This document shows, piece after piece, positions 17,582 through 26,683 of a stretch of DNA of 64,000 nt. Numbering within the stretch: position 1 is the first letter of the stretch; every line of letters starts with the position of its first letter. A program made the translations under genes and the position numbers. The notes below the pieces were generated by a model. The model did no database searches. It saw only the letters and a program-made list of their open reading frames with translations, and was not told the DNA's origin. The stretch comes from Anaerolineales bacterium (GTDB taxonomy: Bacteria > Chloroflexota > Anaerolineae > Aggregatilineales > UBA2796), in contig JABTTZ010000001.1 of assembly GCA_015075625.1 (NCBI GenBank), forward strand, positions 1,612,001 to 1,676,000. The letters are read 5' to 3'.

Positions 17582-19546
17582 TTGGCAACACGCACACTCC
17601 TCGGCAAGTATGAATTGATCGAACGCCTCGGACGCGGTGGTATGGCGGAGGTGTTCAAATCCTACCAAGCGCGGCTGGATCGTATGGTAGCGATCAAGCT
17701 CCTCCACCCCTTCCTTGCCGACGACAGCGAATTCAAAGAACGCTTCACCCGCGAGGCGCAGAATGTCGCCCGTCTGCGCCACCCGAACATTGTCCAAGTT
17801 TACGACTTTGACTTTGACCCGGAGACGGAAAGTTTCTTCATGGTCATGGAACTCCTTGAAGGGGGGACGCTCAAGGATCACATTGCGAAGGCAGAGGGCA
17901 GCAAACTCCCCATTGAGGAAACCCTGCGCATCGTTCGCAAGGCGGTGGAAGCGCTTGCCTATGCCCACACGCGGGGGATGATTCACCGTGACCTGAAGCC
18001 CGCCAACCTGATGTTGGAAAAAGATGGGCGCGTTGTCCTCACCGATTTCGGCATTGCCAAAATCGTCACCGGCAATCAGTTCACCGCCAGCGGCGGGATG
18101 GTGGGGACGCCCGCCTACATGGCGCCCGAACAGGGCTTGGGCGATATTGGCGACGAACGTTCCGACCTCTACAGCGTCGGGATCATGCTCTACCAAATGG
18201 CGACGGGCAAGCTCCCCTATGACGCCGAAACGCCCGTTGCCACCATTCTCAAACACCTTAACGAGCCGATCCCCGATATTACGCAGATCGCCCCTGCCCT
18301 GCCGGAATCGGTGGTGACGCTCATCCTACGGGCGATGGCGAAAGACCCCGATGATCGTTACCAAAGCGCCAACGAGATGCTGGCGGCGTTGGATGCGGTG
18401 ATCAATGGACAGCCGCTGCCCCCCATTGGGGCGACGAAAAACCTTGAAACGCCCGCCATCGCCCCCCGCGATACCTCCCCCAAGCGCCCCACGAATGGCG
18501 GCGCGGCGGGCGCTCCACCAGCGGGGACTTCCGGTGGGGATACGGTGGTGCTTCCCAACGAGGGCAATTACCAAACTCAACGCATCGTCATGCCGACGGA
18601 ACTGGGGCGGCGCGGTGGTTTTTGGATCGGTATTTTTGCTGGTATCGCCGTGATCGCCGTCATTGGGGCAAGCCTTGCCACCGGACGTATTTTCGGTATT
18701 GGTCCGGTCTTTTTGCCTTCCCCAACGGCAACCCCTACCGCAACGGCGACGATCACCCCAACGAACACGGCGACGGCAACGGATACGATCACCCCGACGC
18801 CCACCGCAACAGCGACGATCACCCCCACCGACACGCCGACGATCACGCCGACACCGACGGACACGCCGACGATCACCCTGACGGCTTCGCGAACGCCGAC
18901 GAATACGATCACGCCTTCGCCCACGCAGACCTATACCGCCACCCATACGCCATCGCGGACGCCCACCGAGACGCCGACGAACACGCCGACCTTCACGCCG
19001 ACGAATACGAACACGCCGACGAACACCCCCACGCCCACCCTTGATCTGACGGCGACGGTAGGGGCGGCGACGGCGCTGGCACAGGCGCGGACAGCAACCG
19101 TCGTCCAACTGACGCTGGAGGCGTTCTTCCTCACACAGCAGGCAGGGACGACGCCCACCCCCAATTACACGGCGACGGCGCGGCTCTGCGAGCGCGAATA
19201 TTTGCTAGAGAAGCCGAGACGCCCCAATCCGGCGAATCCCGATGATCCGATCAAGATCGACCTTCAAAATGAATTCGAGCGCGAGATCGTGATCAAAAAC
19301 CTCAGCACCTGCGATTGGCTGCCCGGAACGGCGCTCTATTACAGATCGGGCGAACGCTTCAGCGCCCCCCGCAAAATCGAAATGACGAACACCGTCCCCG
19401 TGAAACCGGGCGAGCTTGCCCGCTTCATCTTCCGCGGACGGACGCCCTCGCCGGGCGGCTTGTTGGCGGGGTTGTGGGAATTGAAAACAGAAGGCGGCGT
19501 CTTGATCGACCCGCCCGTTGAAATCGCCTTCTATATTTATCAGTAG
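17582..19546 (+). CDS. Ser/Thr protein kinase with Thr/Pro linker and NBR1-Ig-like domain
   Basis: 654 residues. The eukaryote-like kinase domain (about 9-270) has the glycine loop [24 protein letters not shown] near residue 135, DFGIAK and APEQG. One membrane segment lies near 343-362, then about 130 residues of TPT/TIT repeats that should span the cell wall. The extracellular C-terminal domain (about 540-654) looks like an NBR1/FW-type Ig-like fold ([24 protein letters not shown]). The start is a TTG at 17582 with only a weak Shine-Dalgarno; no better in-frame start exists. TATACT near 17537 may be its -10. The extracellular domain may sense wall or ligand state. Confidence 0.9.
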   Translation: MATRTLLGKYELIERLGRGGMAEVFKSYQARLDRMVAIKLLHPFLADDSEFKERFTREAQNVARLRHPNIVQVYDFDFDPETESFFMVMELLEGGTLKDHIAKAEGSKLPIEETLRIVRKAVEALAYAHTRGMIHRDLKPANLMLEKDGRVVLTDFGIAKIVTGNQFTASGGMVGTPAYMAPEQGLGDIGDERSDLYSVGIMLYQMATGKLPYDAETPVATILKHLNEPIPDITQIAPALPESVVTLILRAMAKDPDDRYQSANEMLAALDAVINGQPLPPIGATKNLETPAIAPRDTSPKRPTNGGAAGAPPAGTSGGDTVVLPNEGNYQTQRIVMPTELGRRGGFWIGIFAGIAVIAVIGASLATGRIFGIGPVFLPSPTATPTATATITPTNTATATDTITPTPTATATITPTDTPTITPTPTDTPTITLTASRTPTNTITPSPTQTYTATHTPSRTPTETPTNTPTFTPTNTNTPTNTPTPTLDLTATVGAATALAQARTATVVQLTLEAFFLTQQAGTTPTPNYTATARLCEREYLLEKPRRPNPANPDDPIKIDLQNEFEREIVIKNLSTCDWLPGTALYYRSGERFSAPRKIEMTNTVPVKPGELARFIFRGRTPSPGGLLAGLWELKTEGGVLIDPPVEIAFYIYQ

Positions 19547-19785
19547 GGACGCCCCCTGGGGCGTCCGCTTGCACCCGCCGCACCCCGTCGCCCGCCGCTA
19601 AAGCAGCGGGCTAAGGTTAACCGCCCCGCCCTTTAGGACGGGGCTTGGAAACCCTCACCCCCTAGCCCCCTCTCCCACAAGGAGAGAGGGGGAATCCATG
19701 CGTCGCACCCATCTTGCGTCTTAAGCCCCAACGGGGTGATTAATCCTAGCGCGGGCGTTTTAACCCCGCGCCATGTGTCTCCCAC
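19547..19785. repeat. Intergenic hairpin repeat downstream of the kinase
   Basis: One unit of the modular hairpin family (GCCCGCCGCTAAAGCAGCGGGC, CCCCGCCCTTTAGGACGGGG, AAGCCCCAACGGGG, GCGCGGG...CCCCGCGC). A CCCCCTCTCCC/GGAGAGAGGGGG stem lies near 19667-19691. Confidence 0.7.
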
Positions 19786-19946
19786 CCCCGCAAAGGAAAA
19801 AACAGGGCGTTTTCGGGGGGTATTTCGCAAGTCCCTCTCCGACATACCGTTTTATAGAGCGCTGATCGTCGGGTAGACATACTCTTTCTTGAAGGGACTT
19901 TCCTTGAATTTACCCATCCCCTGTGCATGGAGCGGCTTTCGCAACT

Positions 19947-19983
19947 CCCGCCGAAAGCCCGTCGCAACTCGGCGGGTTTTTTT
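19947..19983 (+). terminator. Intrinsic terminator upstream of the CRISPR leader
   Basis: CCCGCCGA (19947-19954) pairs with TCGGCGGG (19969-19976), followed by seven T residues. It is a good rho-independent terminator on the plus strand. No protein-coding gene lies between the kinase stop and this point. It therefore either ends the kinase transcript 430 bases late or ends a small RNA from 19790-19970. Confidence 0.75.
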
Positions 19984-20019
19984 GACAGGGATCGACTTTC
20001 GAAAATCGGGACAAATTGC

Positions 20020-20047
20020 TTGACATTTTTGGAATAGGGTGTATGAT
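20020..20047 (+). promoter_or_regulatory. Promoter of the CRISPR array
   Basis: A perfect -35 TTGACA (20020-20025), a 16-base spacer and -10 TATGAT (20042-20047, 5 of 6). Transcription would start near 20054 and run through an about 80-base leader into the first repeat. The surrounding 19980-20100 stretch is AT-rich for this genome, as CRISPR leaders usually are. Confidence 0.78.
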
Positions 20048-20132
20048 GATCGCTATCGAGGAACGCCCAAATTTGAACGAAAATGATCCCAAAGGTCATT
20101 TTGCACCCCGTGAGGCGTTTGAATGAGGGGCG

Positions 20133-21182
20133 GTTGCAACCACATCCAGCCCGTTGAGGGTACTGAAACATCCCGCAGGTTGTGGGCATGGGTGAGGATT
20201 GCCTGTTGCAACCACATCCAGCCCGTTGAGGGTACTGAAACACCTCCAGCGCCACCTCAAGCGCCACGCGGGCTGCGAGTTGCAACCACATCCAGCCCGT
20301 TGAGGGTACTGAAACCTCTACCTTCTGCCGTTCATACTCTGTTTTCATTTGTTGCAACCACATCCAGCCCGTTGAGGGTACTGAAACGAAAGGTCGGCAT
20401 CACTTAGGTCTGTGCCTCGCAGGGTTGCAACCACATCCAGCCCGTTGAGGGTACTGAAACTGATGCGCGTAGCGGCGGGCGAGACCCTCTACCGGTTGCA
20501 ACCACATCCAGCCCGTTGAGGGTACTGAAACGGATATCGGGGCGGCTGTCGGCAATCGCTAACTCCGAGTTGCAACCACATCCAGCCCGTTGAGGGTACT
20601 GAAACAGCAGCTCGCGCTTAGCACCCCGTCCGATACGCTTCGTTGCAACCACATCCAGCCCGTTGAGGGTACTGAAACAGTGTTCTCAACGGTAATCTGT
20701 CGCAAGCCGTAATGTTGCAACCACATCCAGCCCGTTGAGGGTACTGAAACCGCGTATCTGAAACGCGAGCGCGGACACTGGTACTGTTGCAACCACATCC
20801 AGCCCGTTGAGGGTACTGAAACAACTAAAAGAAGCACTAATCGGGCAGCACCTGAGTTGCAACCACATCCAGCCCGTTGAGGGTACTGAAACCCCCGCTC
20901 ATTCAAACGGTACACGCGGATGTAAGTTGCAACCACATCCAGCCCGTTGAGGGTACTGAAACAGCGTAATGACTTGGATGAGGTTACCGACATTAATCGG
21001 TTGCAACCACATCCAGCCCGTTGAGGGTACTGAAACGCTTTCAGAATTTCTGGCAGAAGTCTCACACTGTCGGTTGCAACCACATCCAGCCCGTTGAGGG
21101 TACTGAAACGTCTGCGATGAGGTCTTTAACACTCATATCGATGAGGTTGCAACCACATCCAGCCCGTTGAGGGTACTGAAAC
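20133..21182 (+). CRISPR. CRISPR array, 15 repeats and 14 spacers
   Basis: The 37-base repeat begins GTTGCAACCACATCC and ends GGGTACTGAAAC. Repeats start at 20133, 20205, 20279, 20351, 20424, 20495, 20569, 20642, 20714, 20786, 20856, 20926, 21000, 21073 and 21146. All 15 look identical, including the last. Spacers are 33-37 bases and all different. The GAAAC 3' end and the promoter upstream both indicate plus-strand transcription. No cas gene is in the window, so the subtype cannot be set; repeat length and ending would suit type I or type III systems. Cas proteins must be supplied from elsewhere if the array works. Confidence 0.98.
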
Positions 21183-21224
21183 TGGGAGGGGGGGAGGCGT
21201 GCGCCCGCTTGCATCTGCCGCACC

Positions 21225-21825
21225 CCGACGCCCGCCGCTAAAGCAGCGGGCTAAGGCTGACCACCCCGCCCTTTAGGGGCGGGGCTGAAAACAGGGAAAG
21301 GCAATTCCCCCCGCGTCCGTGTTAAGCCCCAACGGGGTGATTAGTCCTAGCGCGGGTGTTTTAACCCCGCGCCTTGTGTTTCCCCCCGCCCCGTCCACCC
21401 ATGATCGCCCGCCGCTAAAGCAGCGGGCTAAGGCTGACCACCCCGCCCTTTAGGGCGGGGCTGAAAACAGAGAAAGGCAATTCCCCCCGCGTCCGTGTTA
21501 AGCCCCAACGGGGTGATTAGTCCTAGCGCGGGTGTTTTAACCCCGCGCCTTGTGTTTCCCCCCGCCCCGTCCACCCATGATCGCCCGCCGCTAAAGCAGC
21601 GGGCTAAGGCTGACCACCCCGCCCTTTAGGGCGGGGCTGAAAACAGAGAAAGGCAATTCCCCCCGCGTCCGTGTTAAGCCCCAACGGGGCGGTTATTCCT
21701 AGCGCGGGTGTTTTAACCCCGCGCCCCCCTACGGGGCTTGAAGGCAAAGGCGCATCCTGTATTCTGGTTTAAGCCCCAACGGGGCGGTTATTCCTAGCGC
21801 GGGTGTTTTAACCCCGCGCCTCGTC
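21225..21825. repeat. Tandem hairpin-repeat array (176-bp period) next to the CRISPR
   Basis: Three units begin near 21230, 21406 and 21582, each 176 bases long, followed by a shorter partial unit to about 21825. Each unit holds GCCCGCCGCTAAAGCAGCGGGC, CCCCGCCCTTTAGGGCGGGG, AAGCCCCAACGGGG and GCGCGGG...CCCCGCGC. Adjacent units are nearly identical, which implies recent duplication or gene conversion. The whole 21183-21854 interval has no gene. Confidence 0.9.
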
Positions 21826-21854
21826 GCCTCCCCTCCCACAGGGTATAGGATAAT

Positions 21855-22187
21855 TCATTTAGGCGGTGTGGCGAGGGGCGTCCGCGTTAAGAGGTCTTTG
21901 GTCACCAGATGAAAAAAAGTCGCTTTCAAGGAGCGTGAAAAGGCGGTTGCCGTCAGACTTTCTTCTGTTGGACCCACCGTTGGCAGAAAGGTGATCGCGG
22001 GGAGGCGCTCTAGCTGATCGGCAATGAGAACGCCCGCCGAAATGCCGAAGATCACCCCGAAAAGAACAATGGCGACAGCGATTAACCCTGTTCGTAGGAT
22101 GAAGTGGGCGGGGGAAGAGTGCGGCGCGAGAGGGCGCATGGGTGTCGTCGTGATCCGGTCATCCATCTTGCTAGGCGGCTCAGACAT
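21855..22187 (-). CDS. Small single-pass membrane protein, unknown
   Basis: 110 residues with one strong membrane segment (about 31-55). The N-terminal about 30 residues are Pro/Ser-rich and the C-terminal about 50 residues are probably outside. No family is recognised. It overlaps the end of the response-regulator gene by 8 bases and so belongs to the histidine kinase-response regulator transcript. It might be an accessory sensor or a target of the system. Confidence 0.65.
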   Translation of the reverse strand: MSEPPSKMDDRITTTPMRPLAPHSSPAHFILRTGLIAVAIVLFGVIFGISAGVLIADQLERLPAITFLPTVGPTEESLTATAFSRSLKATFFHLVTKDLLTRTPLATPPK

Positions 22188-22869
22188 CTTGCAAAAGGTT
22201 GTATTGTAAGGCGATGCTCACCGCCGCTGCCCGTGTGTTGACCCCAAACTTGGTGAAGATGTTCTCCAAATGTGCCTTCACCGTGCGTTCGCTGATCCCT
22301 AAATCAAAGGCAATCGCTTTGCTGCTGACCCCCTTTGCCACCTGCTGAAGCACCTCAATTTCGCGGCTGGTGAGGGCAAAGGGGGTTTCTTCTTCGCTGT
22401 GGTTGGGCGCCGCTTGTTTGCTAGAGGACGCCATATAGTCCATCAGGCGTTTTGTCGTCTCTGGACTCAAGAGGGTTTCGCCCCGTAAGGCGGCATCAAT
22501 CGTGTTCAGGAGCGTCTCGCGTCCGGTGTCTTTCAGCAGATAGCCCTGAGCGCCAAGCTGCAACCCCTGTACCATCAACGAATCTTCGTTGTAGGTCGTC
22601 AGGATCACAATGGCAATGTCGTGCCACTGTGCCTTGATCAATTGGATCGCCTCCAAACCATCCATGCCGGGCATTCGCAAATCCATCAAGATCAAATCAG
22701 GGCGATGTTGTTCGGTCAGCATGACGGCTTCCTTGCCGTTGAGCGCCTCACCAACAATCTCAAAGCGCCCTGTCGCTTCCAAGATCAGGCGCAGCCCCTC
22801 CCGCACAACGAAATGATCGTCGGCAATAATCAGACGCACCTTGTCTGGGTGAGTTGGTTGACCAGTCAT
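22180..22869 (-). CDS. NarL/FixJ-family response regulator
   Basis: 229 residues. The receiver domain has the phospho-acceptor Asp63 (LMDLRMPGMDG) and an acidic pair near residues 17-18 (ADDH). A LuxR-type helix-turn-helix follows at the C-terminus (LTSREIEVLQQVAKG...SERTVKAHLENIF). It should bind DNA when phosphorylated by the sensor kinase encoded 4 bases upstream. Confidence 0.95.
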   Translation of the reverse strand: MTGQPTHPDKVRLIIADDHFVVREGLRLILEATGRFEIVGEALNGKEAVMLTEQHRPDLILMDLRMPGMDGLEAIQLIKAQWHDIAIVILTTYNEDSLMVQGLQLGAQGYLLKDTGRETLLNTIDAALRGETLLSPETTKRLMDYMASSSKQAAPNHSEEETPFALTSREIEVLQQVAKGVSSKAIAFDLGISERTVKAHLENIFTKFGVNTRAAAVSIALQYNLLQDV

Positions 22870-22873
22870 TCGT

Positions 22874-24097
22874 TTAAACTACCTTCAGGCTCAGATCAAT
22901 CATCGTCCCAATACCGAGTTTACTGTAAATTTCAAAAATTCCGCCAAGCAGCCGCGCCCGCTCACGCATCCCCAAAAGCCCATAATGCCCAATCTTCTGG
23001 GCAGCCATATCGACATCAAAGCCCACCCCATCATCACTTAACTGGATGTGCAGCATATCCTCGTTTTGGGAGACGGTAAGGGATACATGCGTGGCGTGGG
23101 CGTGGCGGGCGATGTTCGATAACCCCTCGCTAATACAGCGCAGAACATGCTCGCCTATCTCGTAAGGGACAAAAAAGCTCGGCGGCAAATCAAGCGTGTA
23201 GGTAATGCTGGTGGCTTCGGCAAAGCGCTTAATCTCGTGTTCGATCATCTCCAAGAGCGAGAGGCGCTCCGGCGTCTGTTGGCGGAGATCGTCAATGGCA
23301 CGGCGCGAGTCTGCCAGCGCGGATCGCGCCCGCTTTTTCACTTGGGTGGCAATGCTCACCGCTTTGGGAACATCCCCGATTTCTACATAGGCTTCCAACG
23401 CCTCTAGTTGGAGGATCGTCCCCGTCAGCCCTTGCGAGAGGGTATCGTGCAGTTCCCGCGCCATCCGCGCCCGCTCGCTGGTGAGGGTCAATTTCTCAAT
23501 TTGAACGGCATACTCCGTTAACCGCCGGTGGGCGCTTTCTAACTCGGTGAGCATGGCGCTTATCTGCCGCCGCCCGCGCACTTGGAGCAAGAGCGCACTC
23601 ACATAAGGCGCTTGCCCGATGAACCACCACACCGACCACCACGAGATGGTGACGACCAGCCTATCGGCATAGGCAACACCAAAACTGATATAGCCCTGCA
23701 CAATATCGAAGCCAAACATGATCGCAGCGGCGAGGACGGCAAACCAGAGCGTCTTTGTATAGAGGAGCATTTCCCCCAGAAGGGGGAGGTAAAGCCACTC
23801 GCGCAGTTGACCAGAGCGCCCAACCATGCTGAGCGTGTAGATGAGGACGCTTTGAACAATGAGATAGGCGATGACTGCCAGTGGGTTGTGACTCAGCCGG
23901 CGGGCGACGACATGCAAGCCAAAGTGAACGCCGAACAGGGCGGCAAAGAGGATCACCTGATCCGGCTGCCAGCCTTTAGACTCCCAATAAAGAAGGCGTT
24001 CGCCCAAGAGAAACCAGAAAAACTGAACAGCGACACTGATCAGGATAATCCGATGAAATAAGGTTGTTTCAGGCAGCCGTTTTTGTTTGAGAGACAT
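22874..24097 (-). CDS. NarL-type sensor histidine kinase (HisKA_3)
   Basis: 407 residues. The N-terminal half has about five to six membrane helices with short loops and no large periplasmic domain, so the signal is probably membrane-derived. A HisKA_3 dimerisation domain follows (ARELHDTLSQGL, His near residue 215), then HATPase_c with N-box SEGLSNIARHA and G-boxes DDGVGFD and GLLGMRERA. It is the first gene of the operon with the response regulator and a small membrane protein. Confidence 0.94.
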   Translation of the reverse strand: MSLKQKRLPETTLFHRIILISVAVQFFWFLLGERLLYWESKGWQPDQVILFAALFGVHFGLHVVARRLSHNPLAVIAYLIVQSVLIYTLSMVGRSGQLREWLYLPLLGEMLLYTKTLWFAVLAAAIMFGFDIVQGYISFGVAYADRLVVTISWWSVWWFIGQAPYVSALLLQVRGRRQISAMLTELESAHRRLTEYAVQIEKLTLTSERARMARELHDTLSQGLTGTILQLEALEAYVEIGDVPKAVSIATQVKKRARSALADSRRAIDDLRQQTPERLSLLEMIEHEIKRFAEATSITYTLDLPPSFFVPYEIGEHVLRCISEGLSNIARHAHATHVSLTVSQNEDMLHIQLSDDGVGFDVDMAAQKIGHYGLLGMRERARLLGGIFEIYSKLGIGTMIDLSLKVV

Positions 24098-24128
24098 TGC
24101 CGATCATCTGCGCTCCACTACGTTGCCC

Positions 24129-24179
24129 CATTGTACATACATTGGAAAGAGGGGTCACTTGTCCGTTCGGACATTGTAC
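24129..24179. promoter_or_regulatory. Candidate operator between divergent genes
   Basis: The intergenic region between the histidine kinase (minus) and a secreted-protein gene (plus) has CATTGTAC twice (24129-24136 and 24172-24179) and the near-palindrome GTCCG-TT-CGGAC (24161-24172). These could be binding sites for the NarL-type regulator of this locus. This is pattern evidence only. Confidence 0.35.
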
Positions 24180-24283
24180 GAACGACTCGCTACACCTGAT
24201 CGAAGGGACGATTCCGTATCCCTTTCTTTACCGTTACCATGTGGACATCGTTTCGGTTCTGCACATTCAAGGGAGATAAACAC

Positions 24284-24826
24284 ATGAACTCGCGTCTTCG
24301 GATTGTCCTTATTGTGGTGGTGGTGGTGGGTGGCGCTGCGCTTTTGGGCGTTGGTGCGCTGATGCTCAAGGCGGATCAGGATGCGGCTGTCGCCAAATTT
24401 GGGGAAGCCGTGATCAATCTCTGCAAAGGGGACATGACGGCAACGGTGAGCGGGCGTCTGCCAGAAAACGCCAAACTCGTTTTCATTGACGCAAACTCAG
24501 CAACGGTGGAAGGCTCTTACCAACCGAAGTTGTCCACAGCCTCTGCCGCTACCAGCAAGGACGATGTGACGCATGTGGCTTGCGTGAAGAAGGTCGATGC
24601 GCTCCATAACGTGTTGGAATATGGGGCAACGGGTAAGTACAAGTGCCGTCAATATGCGCGGAATCTGGAGATCGGCATCTTTGACGCCAAGACGAACCAG
24701 CAGATCGCCTTCTACACGGTCAAGGGGAACACCCCTCCGACTTGCCCGGACAAGACGGACAAGAGTCTGACCAAGTATGGGACACCGCCGGAAGCGGCAG
24801 AGGTGTTCCGCGCCATCGGAATTTAG
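24284..24826 (+). CDS. Membrane-anchored or secreted protein, unknown
   Basis: 180 residues with an N-terminal hydrophobic segment (about 7-29) that is either an uncleaved signal anchor or a signal peptide. The exported part has four Cys (in INLCKGD, HVACVKK, YKCRQ and PTCPDK), which could form two disulfides. No family is recognised. The start is the ATG at 24284 with GGGAG upstream; the longer frame from 24239 lacks a binding site. It diverges from the two-component genes and may be one of their targets. A terminator follows at 24856. Confidence 0.72.
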   Translation: MNSRLRIVLIVVVVVGGAALLGVGALMLKADQDAAVAKFGEAVINLCKGDMTATVSGRLPENAKLVFIDANSATVEGSYQPKLSTASAATSKDDVTHVACVKKVDALHNVLEYGATGKYKCRQYARNLEIGIFDAKTNQQIAFYTVKGNTPPTCPDKTDKSLTKYGTPPEAAEVFRAIGI

Positions 24827-24855
24827 CCCAACATCTTTCCGGTTACGCACAGGAG

Positions 24856-24880
24856 GAGCGCTCAGATGGGCGCTCTTTTT
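24856..24880 (+). terminator. Intrinsic terminator
   Basis: GAGCGC-TCAGATGG-GCGCTC followed by TTTTT, 30 bases after the stop of the preceding gene. It fits rho-independent termination well. Confidence 0.85.
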
Positions 24881-24894
24881 CGTTTCTGCCCTCC

Positions 24895-25245
24895 CCCACA
24901 CCCTCGTAGGGGCGCAATGCCTTGCGCCCATCACCGTGCGTGACGCCCATCCCTAACCCATCGGGCTGCGATTGACCACTCCCACGGGGCTTGAGAGGCA
25001 ACACGGTGCATGACGCATCCTTTTTAAGCCCCAACGGGGCGGTTAGTCCTAGCGCGGGCGTTTTAACCCCGCGCCATTCCCCGTCTCCCCTCCAGACAAC
25101 CGCCCGCCGCTAAAGCAGCGGGCTAGGATTAACCACCCCTATGGGGCTTGGAAACCAACCGCCGCGCATCTGGTTTGCCCCCCTTCCCTGTGGACGGGGA
25201 AAGGGGCGGGGGGATAGGGGTTCTTCCTCGCCCCGCCTCTGCGTT
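24895..25245. repeat. Intergenic hairpin repeats before the ClC gene
   Basis: One and a half units of the modular family (CCCACGGGG, AAGCCCCAACGGGG, GCGCGGG...CCCCGCGC, GCCCGCCGCTAAAGCAGCGGGC, CCCCTATGGGG), then a CCCTTCCC/GGGGAAAGGGG stem near 25180-25206. No gene is visible between 24827 and 25279. Confidence 0.7.
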
Positions 25246-25279
25246 ACACTCTGGTTTTCCTATTGGGGAGTGCCTCTCT

Positions 25280-26683
25280 ATGCAGCCTTCTGCCACCTTC
25301 GCCGAATATCGAATCATCGTCTTGGTCAGTCTCAAATGGATACTGTTGGGGGTGTTGGTCGGTCTTTTTGCCGGAGTTGCTTCGGCAGTCTTTCTTGTCG
25401 GGTTGGAGTGGGCGACGGCGACGCGCCTAGCCAATCCCACGCTCTTAGTGCTGCTGCCCTTGGCTGGTTTTGCCGTTGGGTGGGTCTATCATCGTTTGGG
25501 GGGCGCTGCCGGGCGGGGGAGCAACCTTGTCATTGAGGAAGCCCGCGCCACCCGCGCCCGCATCCCGCTCCGCATGACGCCGTTGGTCTTGGTTGGCTCT
25601 GTCGTTGGGCATCTGTTTGGGGCGTCCATTGGGCGGGAAGGTTCGGCGGTGCAGATGGGCGCAAGTCTGGCGGATACGCTCCGGCGCGTCCTTCGCCTTC
25701 GCCATCGAGATCGGCGCTTGATGATCATGGCGGGCATCAGCGGCGGCTTTGGGGCGGTCTTTGGGACGCCCATCGCCGCGTTTTTGTTTGGGATGGAGGT
25801 GCAGTCCGCCGGGCGGATTCGCTACGATGGGCTTGTGCCGTGCTTCGCCGCCGCCTTCGCCGGCGATTGGATCGTCCGCAGGCTAGGGATTCATGACGCG
25901 CATATCTCCCATCTGCCTGACCTCTCCGTAGACCCCATTTTAGGTGTGAAGATCAGCCTTGCGGCAATCGCCTTTGGGGTTATGGCGCTTGCCTTCATCG
26001 AATTCACCCACGCCGTGAAACACCTTGCCAAACGGATCGCCTATCCACCGCTGCGCCCCTTTCTGGGCGGGGTCGTGATCCTTGCCCTGACGGGCATCCT
26101 CGGCACGAACGATTACTTGGGGCTAGGCTCGCCACTCATCGCCGCTGCCTTAAACGGTACAGGAGTCCCGACCCTCGCCTTCTTTTGGAAGATGATCTTC
26201 ACTGGCATCTGCTTGGGGATGGGCTTTGTCGGTGGGGAGGTGACGCCGCTCTTTTTCATGGGGGCAACGCTTGGCTCTGTGCTTGGGAAGCCACTCGGCA
26301 TTGAGCCGACCCTCTTAGCGGCGGTGGGCTTTGTGGCGGTGTTTGCGGCTGCCAGCAATACCCCGCTTGCCACGGCGATCATGGGGGTGGAGCTTTTCGG
26401 CGGCGGGGCGATTCTTTACCTCTTTCTGGGGACGCTGATCAGCTACCTGACCGTCGGGCATCGGGGGATTTATGGGTCACAGATGGTCGCCGTCACAAAG
26501 GCATATGGCGTGCCAATTCGCAGCGAATCAACCCTTGAAGAAGTCCAACACAAACGACAGGAACAGGCGAACGGATCGGTTTTCGCTCGCCTGCTCTCGG
26601 TAGGGTTGTTTTCCCTAAGACGACCACGCACTCCAGACGAACAACCAGAGGACGATCAAGCCAATGACGGCAATGGCGGCTAG
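25280..26683 (+). CDS. ClC-family chloride channel/transporter
   Basis: 467 residues with about ten to twelve hydrophobic helices. ClC signatures are GREGSAVQ with the gating Glu near residue 120, GFGAVFGTPIAAFLFGMEV, GGEVTPLFFMGATLG and SNTPLATAIMGVE. It moves chloride or fluoride across the cytoplasmic membrane. No cytoplasmic CBS domains are present. I use the ATG at 25280 (GGGGAG upstream). The longer frame reads through hairpin-repeat DNA. The last 69 bases overlap the 3' end of the kinase gene on the other strand. Confidence 0.92.
   Translation: MQPSATFAEYRIIVLVSLKWILLGVLVGLFAGVASAVFLVGLEWATATRLANPTLLVLLPLAGFAVGWVYHRLGGAAGRGSNLVIEEARATRARIPLRMTPLVLVGSVVGHLFGASIGREGSAVQMGASLADTLRRVLRLRHRDRRLMIMAGISGGFGAVFGTPIAAFLFGMEVQSAGRIRYDGLVPCFAAAFAGDWIVRRLGIHDAHISHLPDLSVDPILGVKISLAAIAFGVMALAFIEFTHAVKHLAKRIAYPPLRPFLGGVVILALTGILGTNDYLGLGSPLIAAALNGTGVPTLAFFWKMIFTGICLGMGFVGGEVTPLFFMGATLGSVLGKPLGIEPTLLAAVGFVAVFAAASNTPLATAIMGVELFGGGAILYLFLGTLISYLTVGHRGIYGSQMVAVTKAYGVPIRSESTLEEVQHKRQEQANGSVFARLLSVGLFSLRRPRTPDEQPEDDQANDGNGG

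Noticed and set aside
18326-19108. Arg-rich and Val/Gly-rich frames opposite the kinase linker
   Set aside because: They arise from reading the Thr/Pro-repeat linker of the kinase in other frames.
19746-21132. Several minus-strand open frames repeating VPSTGWMWLQ or FQYPQRAGCGCN
   Set aside because: These are translations of the CRISPR repeat itself and not genes.
25148-25279. N-terminal extension of the ClC protein
   Set aside because: This stretch is intergenic hairpin-repeat DNA; the ATG at 25280 begins the hydrophobic core and has a ribosome binding site.
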